A stretch of 64,000 nt of DNA from JAGVPT01 sp963827085 (lineage in GTDB: Bacteria; Bacteroidota; Ignavibacteria; UBA10030; UBA8401): the NCBI GenBank assembly GCA_963827085.1, contig CAWGZY010000003.1, forward strand, positions 1,116,001 to 1,180,000, read 5' to 3'. The notes beneath the pieces were generated by a model. That model had not been told where the DNA came from and did no database searches. It worked only from the letters and a program-made list of their open reading frames with translations. Of this stretch, positions 33,625 through 42,200 are shown in pieces; within the stretch, counting starts at the first letter, position 1, and each line of letters begins with the position of its first letter. Position numbers and translations under genes: made by a program.

Positions 33625-35300
33625 GGCACTTCCTTTAAAGAAATTGGCGCGGCAGATACCTTTCCGAGAGCATCGTTCACAAGGCTCTCAGCTTCTTCCT
33701 GAATCCGGTGCAGATGATCTGCTCCTCGGAAGCTCTCCGCGTAAATCTTGTAGACACTCTCTGTCCCTGAAGGCCGTGCCGCAAACCAACCGTTCTTTGT
33801 TTGCACCTTCAGGCCGCCTATTGGCGCGCCGTTTCCCGGCGCTTGAGTGAGGATCGCTTCAATCTTCTCACCCGCCAACTCTTTAAATGATATATCCTGA
33901 CGGGAAAGATTCTTCAATATTTTCTTCTGCTCCGGCGTTGCAGGTGCATCGACCCGGTCGTAGACCGGCTCCCCAAACTCGCGCGTAAGTTCGAGATAGA
34001 TTTCGCCCGGATCGCGGCCCATCCGGGCGGTGATCTCCGCAGCCAGCAACGCCGGGACGATTCCATCTTTGTCAGTCGTCCAAACGGTGCCGTCCATGCG
34101 TGAGAAGGAAGCCCCTGCGCTTTCTTCGCCGCCGAAACCGAGCGAGCCGTCAAGCAATCCATCCACGAACCACTTAAAGCCGACCGGCACTTCGTAGAGT
34201 TTACGCCCAAGCTTCGTAACAACGCGATCGATCATCTGGCTGCTCACCACTGTTTTGCCGACCGCCGATTCTTTGTGCCACTTCGGTCGATGTTGGTAGA
34301 GATAGGAGATGGCAACGGAAAGGAAATGGTTTGGCGGCAACAATCCCGTGCTACGTGTAACTATGCCATGCCGGTCATGGTCGGTGTCGCAAGCAAAGGC
34401 AATATCAAAACGATCTTTCAAGCCGATCAAACTCTGCATTGCATACGGCGACGATGGATCCATACGGATCTGGCCGTCCCAATCCACGGTCATGAAACGG
34501 AAGGTTGGATCGACGAGCTCATTTACGACGGTCAGCTTCAATCCATAACGCTCAGCGATCGGCCCCCAGTAGTGGACACCGGCACCACCGAGCGGATCGA
34601 CTCCTATATCTATTTTAGCATCACGAATAACATTCATATCGATCACATTGCCGAGATCATTCACATAGTCATTGAGATAATCATGCCTGTGCGTCGTACC
34701 GGCGCGAAGAGCTTTCTCGTAGGGAATCCTGCGAACGTACCGAAGGTTTCTCTCTAAAAATTCATTTGACTTCGCTTCGATCCAATCGGTGAGGTCGGTT
34801 TCAGCCGGCCCCCCTTTCGGAGGGTTATATTTGAAGCCTCCGTCGTACGGCGGATTATGTGATGGAGTTATGACAATACCGTCAGAGAGACCTGACTTCC
34901 GGCCGCGGTTGTACGTCAGGATAGCGTGAGAAATAACCGGGGTGGGCGTGTACTCATCCCCTTCTGCGATCATCACGTCGACTCCATTTGCCGCAAGCAC
35001 TTCAAGGGCGGTTGCATACGCCGGAAACGACAACGCATGAGTGTCTATTCCCAGAAACAACGGGCCGTCGATCCTTAGCCGTTTTCGATGGAGGCAGATC
35101 GCTTGCGTGATTGCAAGAATGTGATCTTCATTGAAAGCCTTCCTGAACGCCGAGCCCCGATGCCCGGAGGTACCGAAAGCAACACGTTGATCCGGCACAG
35201 AAGGATCAGGAGACTCGGTATAATAGGCTGTGAGAAGCCGGGGGACGTTTACTAGACTTGATGCTTCGGCCGGCTTTCCTGCTAAGAGACTTACTTTCAT
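33621..35300 (-). CDS. pgm: Phosphoglucomutase (alpha-D-glucose-specific)
   Basis: The 559-residue protein starts MKVSLLAGKPAEASSLVNVP, like the E. coli Pgm N-terminus. It carries GTSGHRGSAFRKAFNEDHI, the active-site Ser loop ITPSHNPPYDGGFKYNPP, the metal-binding loop FACDTDHDRHGIVT, and the sugar-binding GGEESAGASF. The phosphate-binding ARPSGTESVYK is at the end. It interconverts glucose-1- and glucose-6-phosphate. I use the ATG at 35300 (RBS GAGTGAT), fifteen codons inside a longer frame, because of the family start. It is first in the pgm-HEAT-glgP coupled set. Confidence 0.95.
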   Translation of the reverse strand: MKVSLLAGKPAEASSLVNVPRLLTAYYTESPDPSVPDQRVAFGTSGHRGSAFRKAFNEDHILAITQAICLHRKRLRIDGPLFLGIDTHALSFPAYATALEVLAANGVDVMIAEGDEYTPTPVISHAILTYNRGRKSGLSDGIVITPSHNPPYDGGFKYNPPKGGPAETDLTDWIEAKSNEFLERNLRYVRRIPYEKALRAGTTHRHDYLNDYVNDLGNVIDMNVIRDAKIDIGVDPLGGAGVHYWGPIAERYGLKLTVVNELVDPTFRFMTVDWDGQIRMDPSSPYAMQSLIGLKDRFDIAFACDTDHDRHGIVTRSTGLLPPNHFLSVAISYLYQHRPKWHKESAVGKTVVSSQMIDRVVTKLGRKLYEVPVGFKWFVDGLLDGSLGFGGEESAGASFSRMDGTVWTTDKDGIVPALLAAEITARMGRDPGEIYLELTREFGEPVYDRVDAPATPEQKKILKNLSRQDISFKELAGEKIEAILTQAPGNGAPIGGLKVQTKNGWFAARPSGTESVYKIYAESFRGADHLHRIQEEAESLVNDALGKVSAAPISLKEVP

Positions 35301-35374
35301 ATCACTCTTTAGTATCTTTGCGATGTATTTATATTCTTGTCTCAATCAATTCTTGCAATCTGAAATCGGGACTA

Positions 35375-35522
35375 GCGCCGTTTACCATATTAAATATTGT
35401 ATTATAACCGCAGAGGGCGCTAAGGACGCAAAGAAGTTTTTGTAAAAATACTAAGAAATCTTGGCGTCCTTAGCGGTGAATTAGTTGTTGAAACATACAA
35501 TATTTGTTTAGGGAAGCAGCAC
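35375..35522 (+). repeat. Family A palindromic mini-element, copy A2
   Basis: About 148 bp with ends GCGCCGTTTA and (complement of) GGTGCTGCTTCC, and an inner hairpin formed by ACCGCAGAGGGCGCTAAGG and GTCCTTAGCGGTG. A TA precedes the left end. Related copies are at 51599 (same orientation) and 53941 (reverse). The right end runs directly into a family B element. There is no coding capacity. Confidence 0.82.
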
Positions 35523-35524
35523 CG

Positions 35525-35667
35525 GTCGAAAACCTTTTTCTCCGTGCAGTCCTGTGAATCTCGGTGCCACTCGGTGCCGCAAAAGAACTTTTTCACAGAC
35601 AAACACAGAGGCGGCACGGGGAACCCCGGAGAAAAAAACCAGAGTCGAACTTATCGGCCGCATTTCT
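35525..35667 (+). repeat. Family B palindromic mini-element, copy B2
   Basis: Shares GTGAATCTCGGTGCCACT, GCCGCAAAAGAACT and TCGAACTTATCGGCCGCATT with B1 and B3, in the same orientation. It begins only two bases after the end of the family A element A2, so one probably inserted beside the other. Confidence 0.85.
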
Positions 35668-35677
35668 AAAAACTGTT

Positions 35678-36073
35678 TCAGCGAAAATGAGGAAACCACG
35701 AGTAGTGGCCGAAGCCAAAGAACAACAAACAAATAAGCAGTACCCAAAAGATGGTGTCGACAACCACTCTGCTTTCCGCATCGCCACTAGCTTTTTTTTC
35801 CGCCGCCCTGCGCCAGCGGCGCGTGCGCGGACTGGCCGCCGTGAGCAGCAGTGAAACAAAGAATGCCATAAGAATAATGGGCAACCAGCCTATTCCCCAC
35901 CACATGGGTCCAAAAGGAACAAGCCATACGCCGCCGGCCCACGCGAAAATGGACACCACTATAAAAAACCAGAGAAAGCTGTCCCATGGACCCCTCGTAC
36001 CAAACGCAAGGGAAACTATCCACACAATAAACAGCCCGAAGGCCAGCGCAACAACCAGATCAGCGATAAACAT
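35678..36073 (-). CDS. Membrane protein of unknown function, 131 aa
   Basis: Four membrane helices are visible: IADLVVALAFGLFIVWIV, FLWFFIVVSIFAWAGGVWL, GIGWLPIILMAFFVSLLLT and a final IFWVLLICLLFFG. A basic, Ala/Glu-rich loop (RTRRWRRAAEKKASGDAES) lies between helices 3 and 4. No named family recognised. The ATG follows AAAAAGGAGAACCTC. It sits downstream of transaldolase and ends ten bases from the B2 repeat. Confidence 0.7.
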   Translation of the reverse strand: MFIADLVVALAFGLFIVWIVSLAFGTRGPWDSFLWFFIVVSIFAWAGGVWLVPFGPMWWGIGWLPIILMAFFVSLLLTAASPRTRRWRRAAEKKASGDAESRVVVDTIFWVLLICLLFFGFGHYSWFPHFR

Positions 36074-36111
36074 GAGGTTCTCCTTTTTACTAAGGTTTTA
36101 CGCGTTACGTG

Positions 36112-37254
36112 TTACTTTCTACTTTCTTCTCTCGGTCTCTCAAGTGATTTTTTTGTAAGGGTCTCCATCAGCTTGTCAAAAGGCTTGTTGAATTTCTCGA
36201 CCCCTTCGTTCTCAAGCTGTTGAGTTATCGTGTCGATGCTGATTCCCAGATCCGGCAATTGCCGCATTATTCCGTTTGCTTCCTTGATATTTTCTTCGAG
36301 GCGTAATTTTGGATCGCCGTGATCCCGGTATGCGTCGAGTGTTTCAAGCGGAAGCGTATTGACGGTGTCCGGGCCGATGAGCGAATCGACGTATTTCACG
36401 TCGCTGTAGTCGGGGTTCTTGGTGCCTGTGCTTGCCCACAATAGGCGCTGTGGATGTGCACCCTGAGCAGCCAATTTTTTAAACCGGTCACTGGCGAACA
36501 ATTCTTTGTACATTTGATATGCCAGTTTAGCGCTGGCAATCGCCACTTGCCCGCGCACTTTTTTCGCAAGGTCTGCCTCTTTGCCTCCCCGGGCGATAGG
36601 TTTTTCCAGAAGCGAATCCACCAGCGTATCAATTCGGCTTAAGAAGAAACTTGCCACCGAGGCTAATTGCTTTACAGGCTTCCCTTGATCTAAGCGTGCT
36701 TCAAGTCCTGCAATATATGCTTCCGCCACCTGGCGGTAACGAGGCAACCCGAAGAGTAACGTCACGTTGACGCTGATCCCCTCGCTTATAAGTTGTTGGA
36801 TTGCCGGCAACCCTTCGGCTGTTGCAGGGACCTTGATGAAGATGTTGAAGCGGTTAAGCGTTGTCGACAACCGGCGGGCTTCCTCAATCGTGCCCTGCGT
36901 ATCATGCGCTAAATGAGGATTCACTTCTAGACTGACATAACCATCTTTACCATCCGTTGTTTCGTAGAGAGACCCGAACTCGTATGCGGCACTCTGCACG
37001 TCCCGCATGGTGAGATCTTCGTAGATTTCCTTTGCATTCTTGCCCCTCACCACCAATCCACGAACGGCTTCGTCATATTCCTGGCTTTCCGCAATCGCCT
37101 TCTCAAAAATAGATGGATTCGAGGTCATCCCCCGTATTCCATCTTCCTGAATCATATGTTGCAGCCGGCCGCTGGTGATCAGATCTCGCCGGATGTAGTC
37201 CAGCCAAACCGACTGCCCGAGTATTTCTAATTCTTTCAGAGGATTATTTTTCAT
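36112..37254 (-). CDS. tal: Transaldolase
   Basis: The 380-residue protein is the longer transaldolase form with SVWLDYIRRDLI near the N-terminus, GIRGMTSNPSIFEKAI, YVSLEVNPHLAHDTQGTIEEA, the Schiff-base motif FIKVPATAEGLPAI, and GINVNVTL-like SVNVTLLFGLPRY. WASTGTKNPDYSDVKYVDSLIGPDTVNT is near the C-terminus. It transfers a dihydroxyacetone unit between sedoheptulose-7-P and glyceraldehyde-3-P. With rpiB and xfp it links the pentose pathway to acetyl-P. All active-site motifs are present. Confidence 0.94.
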   Translation of the reverse strand: MKNNPLKELEILGQSVWLDYIRRDLITSGRLQHMIQEDGIRGMTSNPSIFEKAIAESQEYDEAVRGLVVRGKNAKEIYEDLTMRDVQSAAYEFGSLYETTDGKDGYVSLEVNPHLAHDTQGTIEEARRLSTTLNRFNIFIKVPATAEGLPAIQQLISEGISVNVTLLFGLPRYRQVAEAYIAGLEARLDQGKPVKQLASVASFFLSRIDTLVDSLLEKPIARGGKEADLAKKVRGQVAIASAKLAYQMYKELFASDRFKKLAAQGAHPQRLLWASTGTKNPDYSDVKYVDSLIGPDTVNTLPLETLDAYRDHGDPKLRLEENIKEANGIMRQLPDLGISIDTITQQLENEGVEKFNKPFDKLMETLTKKSLERPREESRK

Positions 37255-37320
37255 GACCTTGACTTCTTCCTTCGCATGCCTAGGCGCACCCAGAACGTTT
37301 CGTAAACCAGGAGAATGATA

Positions 37321-37560
37321 TTAGGGCTTTTTTTGATTTAGGCGATAAGATTTTGCCTGAAGTATTCTCTTGGCTTTGTCTTTCTGAGTTTTCGCAACCA
37401 CCAGTCCTACACCGTCCGCATTCTGCAGCGATGGAAGCATTCCACCTCCATCGTCTTTGATAATCGATGCATGAATGCCCGACGCTTCAAGATGTCCTTT
37501 TGCAATTTCGGCATCTAACTCATTTTCATATTCGCCGACAACTACTTGCTCTTTTGTCAC
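37321..37560 (-). CDS. DUF2007 family signal-transducing-like protein
   Basis: The 79-residue product (VVVGEYENELDAEIAKGHLEASGIHASI...GVGLVVAKTQKDKAKRIL) has the DUF2007 pattern: an ferredoxin-like alpha-beta domain with E-A-x-x-A-KxxLExxGI and a final A-x-x-IL. Its biochemical role is not known; some are called putative signal transducing proteins. The start is GTG at 37560, preceded by GAGGTGAG. It is a small stand-alone gene between transaldolase and the nucleotidyltransferase. Confidence 0.8.
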   Translation of the reverse strand: MTKEQVVVGEYENELDAEIAKGHLEASGIHASIIKDDGGGMLPSLQNADGVGLVVAKTQKDKAKRILQAKSYRLNQKKP

Positions 37561-37725
37561 AAACTCACCTCATTTTTATTATGTATGTGCCCGCGTTCTT
37601 CAGCGCATTGACGGCGCCGTATGCATGATTTACCGATCCCGAGTATGGATATCTAAAACATTGTACCGGATAGTAATAATTTCTATTTTCAGTCTTACAT
37701 TTTTTTCGCATCGCTTCCGAGCTTG

Positions 37726-38709
37726 CTATAAGGGTTCATTCTCTTCTGGTACTAACACCGTTACTTCGGACATATTCGAAAAAGGCATGGGAAGAGTTTC
37801 GCCTTGTCGCGGCGTACAGAAATGTCTGATGTCACTTTGAATACGGGCCGCATCCCCCCAATCACTCCAATACGCTCCCCGTACTATTACGGTTTGAAGT
37901 CCACCGGGATTTTTTTCAAGAACGGAATGCGAAAAATTTGTCGGCGATATTCGTAAAAACACCTGTTCAACAGCTGCTGTCTCGCGAGACGTGCCGAGAA
38001 CATTCCGAATTTCCCAGAATGCTTGATATAATGTTGGAGTGAACATTTTGAATGAATTCAGAAGCGTCTTTGCCTTGCTGATAACAACCATCGTGTTCCA
38101 CAGGCTTCCGCTCTGGTGAAGCTGCCATGCAGTGAACGCATCGGGCTTTTCCACAAACCGCGAGATATGATAGACTCGTTTCGCGCCGTCGACAATGTGT
38201 TCCCTTGTGACAATCCAACCGTATTCACCTTCGGGATGTCGAGACTTAATACCCAGGAGAATAATAGATTGAGGATGGCCGGCAACAAACTCTGAGGAGA
38301 ATTCAATATGCTCAATAAAACTTTGCTCGTTCAATACGAAATGATCCGACGGGAATAGACACACTATCGCTCCAGGATCACGCTGGTATACGTGGAGAAG
38401 CGGATAGAGTATTGCAGGGCCGGTTTCGCGCCGGATCGGCTGAACAATGACAGTTCCTGATGGACGATCGTCGAGTTGATCGTTGGCGTATTGGAAATGC
38501 TGACTGCTCACAAGAGTCAAAAGCCGTTCAGGTGGGATGAGCCTCTCTGCACGGTCAATCGTGTGCCTAAGCATTGATCGCGTACCGGTGAAAGTGCAAT
38601 ATTGTTTTGGAGTGTCGGCGCCGTAGCGTGCTTGAATGAACAATTGCAAGCGTTTTCCCTCGCCTCCTGCGAGAATGATGCCCCACACCCGCTGATTATG
38701 TTCAGACAT
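37726..38709 (-). CDS. Mannose-1-phosphate guanylyltransferase-like nucleotidyltransferase
   Basis: The 327-residue protein starts with the nucleotide-binding loop GIILAGGEGKRL and has DTPKQYCTFTG (KxF variant), VIVQPIRRETGPAILYPL, FPSDHFVLNE and RFVEKPDAFTAWQL. This is the GT-A pyrophosphorylase layout of the ManC/GMP family. It makes an NDP-sugar (GDP-mannose most likely) from a sugar-1-phosphate. Two adjacent ATGs exist; the second (38709) is best spaced from AAGGAG. No partner phosphomannomutase is close, so the product sugar is uncertain. Confidence 0.82.
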   Translation of the reverse strand: MSEHNQRVWGIILAGGEGKRLQLFIQARYGADTPKQYCTFTGTRSMLRHTIDRAERLIPPERLLTLVSSQHFQYANDQLDDRPSGTVIVQPIRRETGPAILYPLLHVYQRDPGAIVCLFPSDHFVLNEQSFIEHIEFSSEFVAGHPQSIILLGIKSRHPEGEYGWIVTREHIVDGAKRVYHISRFVEKPDAFTAWQLHQSGSLWNTMVVISKAKTLLNSFKMFTPTLYQAFWEIRNVLGTSRETAAVEQVFLRISPTNFSHSVLEKNPGGLQTVIVRGAYWSDWGDAARIQSDIRHFCTPRQGETLPMPFSNMSEVTVLVPEENEPL

Positions 38710-38941
38710 CATTTCTCCTTGTTTTCCAATCTGCCGCATCGATGTGTCTACTGACCTTCGGTTTATCTGGGATATCTTCCGTTGTTACGTCGTAATTCCC
38801 CTGTTCGCTTCAATGATTAAGCCGGTGCTGAACGGCTTGACTTGCATACTTTCTTCCGGATAACATGTCCACATTCGAAAACGAAATAATTCGTTCGTGT
38901 TTATCCCCCCAGATATACTACAAATGATTTATCGAAGTGGG

Positions 38942-38974
38942 AATCATCCGAAAGGATGAAAAAAGGATTAATTC
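38942..38974. promoter_or_regulatory. Conserved intergenic element, copy 2
   Basis: Reads AATC..CCGAAAGGATGAAAAA followed by TTAATTC, the weakest of the three copies. It contains the palindrome CATCCGAAAGGATG. It lies about 230 bp upstream of the nucleotidyltransferase start. Confidence 0.42.
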
Positions 38975-39070
38975 TTTTGGAAGGCGGATATCGTACGATG
39001 GATTGGCGAAAACTGCTGCACTGGCTTCAATAGCGATCGGGGCGATTGAAAGAAAGATCCTAGAGATCCT

Positions 39071-39213
39071 GTCGAAAACCCATATTCTCTGTGGTGCACT
39101 GTGAATCTCGGTGCCACTGTGTGTCGCAAAAGAACTGTTTCACGGAGAAACACAAGAGCGGCTCAGGGAACCACGGAGAAAAAGCCCGAGTCGAACTTAT
39201 CGGCCGCATTTCT
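39071..39213 (+). repeat. Family B palindromic mini-element, copy B3
   Basis: Begins GTCGAAAAC, contains GTGAATCTCGGTGCCACT and GTCGCAAAAGAACTG, and ends CGGCCGCATTTCT. Same orientation and about the same length (143 bp) as B1 and B2. It lies downstream of the cyclic glucan synthase gene stop. Confidence 0.85.
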
Positions 39214-39236
39214 GGGGAGAGAAGCACTTATTCTCA

Positions 39237-42200
39237 TTAATCCTGTGGCTGTTTCGAAACTCCAAGTACGACACGCACTTGATGAGCAGCGCCGTCATCG
39301 GCTATGTTGATGCGCGCCGGACTTCCCGGCGGGGGTGTCGGTTGTACCGCTCCGTCAAGCGTCCAGCGTGCAACGCCTCGATTGACTCCGCTTGGATTTT
39401 CGACCAGAATTTCGTAGCGAGCAGATCGGTAACGATACACAATTTCAAAACCTTTCCACACTTTTGGTACGCATGGGTCGAGAAGAAGCACAGTACCTTG
39501 CAAGCGAAATCCGAGAATTCGTTCAAGGCCGGCTCGGTACATCCATCCAGCAGAACCGGTGTACCATGTCCATCCGCCCCGCCCAACATGCGGAGGTTCA
39601 GAGTAAACATCCGCGCAGACGACATAGGGCTCCACTTTGTAGCGGTCAATCGCAGCAGGCGAGCTTGAGTGATTAATTGGGTTTACCATCGAGAACAACT
39701 CAGCAGCTTTGTCTCCGTCGCCGAGCATTGCGAACGCAATCATCGACCAGACAGCGGCGTGCGTATATTGACCGCCGTTCTCACGGATGCCGGGCGGGTA
39801 TCCTTTGATATAGCCGGGTTCAAGCGGTGTTCTATTAAATGGCGGGGTAAATAGAAGCACCAGGCCTTCATCGCGATGAACCAGATATTCGTTTACCGCG
39901 GCCATCGCAGTGACTGCACGAGACGCATCGGCGGCTCCGGAAATCACCCCCCACGACTGCGCTATTGAATCGATTCGGCATTCCTCGCTCGACGCTGATC
40001 CAAGCAGCGTGCCATCATCATAGTATCCCCTTAGGTACCAGTCTCCATCCCACGCGTTTCGCTCAAGAGATTCCCGCAGAGCAACTGCGTGCTGTGACCA
40101 GGCGTTGGCCCGCACATGATCACCGCGGGCATTCGCCAGCGGAGCAAATTGTAAAAGTGTCGCGTGGAGGAACCAACCGAGCCAAACACTCTCGCCTTTT
40201 CCTTTTTCTCCGACTGTGCTCATGCCGTCATTCCAGTCCCCCGTCCCGATCAACGGCAAGCCGTGGCTGCCGCACGAGAGGCTCCGGTCGAGGGCGCGAG
40301 CGCAGTGCTCGAACAATGTCGCCTCTTCACCTGAAACCATCGGCTGAAAAAATGAATCGTGCTCGCCGGTGCGAAGAACCGGACCTTCGAGATATGGAAT
40401 CGATTCGTCCAGAACCGCAATGTCGTTCGTCACTCCGACGTAATGCGCGACGGCATACGACAACCATACCGGATCATCGGAGATCCTGGTACGAACTCCC
40501 CGGCCGGAAGCAGGGAGCCACCAATGCTGAAGGTCTCCTTCGACAAATTGGCGAGCGGCTGCGCGAAGAAGATGTTCGCGTGTCAACGCCGGCCTCGACA
40601 CCGCAAGCGACATCCCGTCCTGAAGCTGATCGCGGAATCCGTATGCACCGCTCGCCTGATAAAATGCAGAACGCGCCCACACCCGGCAGGCTATTGTCTG
40701 ATACAAAAGCCAACTATTGAGAAGAATGTCCATCGACCGATCGGGCGTTTTCACCTGTACCGCCCCCAGGGTTTCACTCCAATATTTTATTACCGTATGG
40801 AAAACATCGTCGAGGTCGAGTGTTCGGAAACGTGAGATCAGGGATTGAGCTTCTTCTTTCGTTCCTGCTTCACCGAGAAAAAATACAACTTCCGCATCCT
40901 CGCCTGGTCTGAGATCAACTCGGGTTTGCATCGCGCAGCATGGATCAAGTCCGGCCCCCACGTGATGAGAAAGCGGTGATCCTCCGGCGAGAGCCACGGG
41001 ATACTCGAGCGAGCCGTTGCGTCCCAGGAATTCTTTTCTGTCGGCGGTCCAACTTGACTGGTGACCTGCGAGATCGGCAAACGCAACACGATTCCGGAAT
41101 TCTATTCTCCAGGGATTACGCGCAAACATCGCTCCGGTGACCGGGTCGATCTCGGTCGAGATAAACGGGGCAGAGGCTTCACGCGACGCGGCAAGCACCC
41201 ATTCGATATACGCGGTAATCGAGAGCCGGCGGTGTCTCCGTGAATTGTTTTTGATCTTCAGCCGCGAGATCTTGATAGAAGCATCGAGCGGTACAAACTC
41301 GAGAAGATCGAGGGAAATTCCGTGGGACGAATGTTCAAATCGGCTGTAGCCTTGGCCATGCCGCGCTTTGTATTGTCCGGCGCTTTCCCTGATAGGAAGA
41401 GCAGTCGGGGACCAAAGCACTCCGCTTTGTTCGTCCCGAACGTAGAATACCTCGCCCGGCCTGTCGCCGACAGGATCATCCGACCTCGGCGTGATCTGGT
41501 TTTCCCGGCTGTTCATAGACCATGTATAGCCTGCACCTTCGACAGACACTTGAAAGCCAAATGACGGGTTCGCGATCACGTTGATCCACGGCGCGGGTGT
41601 CCATTGTTCGTCCCGCAACGTAGACACGTATTCACATCCATCCGCGGAGAATCCGCCAAGGCCGTTGGAAAACTCCAAATCCGCAGGAAATGAATGAGGC
41701 TCGCCCGGGGGGTCTTCAGCGAGGACAGCAGTCAACTTATCCTTCACCCAATGCTTCGCAGTGAATGGAAACAAAACGCGCTGTTGGTATGAAGGGGGAT
41801 CGATCTCTTCACGAGAATTAAGTTGTTCAAACAGGCCCCCGCGATGGCTCAAAAGCACGGCGCGCGCAGCGCTTTGGAGCAGCATTCGGACATCTAGCGA
41901 AACCAAATCAGCACGCACGACAAAGATGCCTCCTACTGCAGCCCTTCCTTCAAGCTGGAGTTCCAACTGTGATTCATTCGTTCGAAGGATGGTTTCAAGA
42001 GCGGACTGAAGATTCATCGTATACGATTGGGGTTGTTCGTTCAGAATCACCAGGTCGACGGCAAGCAACTTCATCCGCCAATACTCATGAGCACGCAGCA
42101 ACTGCCTGACAATTTCCAGACCTTCCGACTCATCAATCCGCACAAGGACGATCGGCAAATCTCCGGAAATACGGTGAGCCCAAAGTGTCGACTGCCCGCT

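Larger units (their letters stand above)
38710..39236. other. Intergenic gap with conserved motif and family B repeat
   Basis: No gene seen in about 530 bases. It contains the conserved element at 38942-38974 and the B3 repeat at 39071-39213. A short palindrome CATCCGAAAGGATG lies within the motif. Confidence 0.6.
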
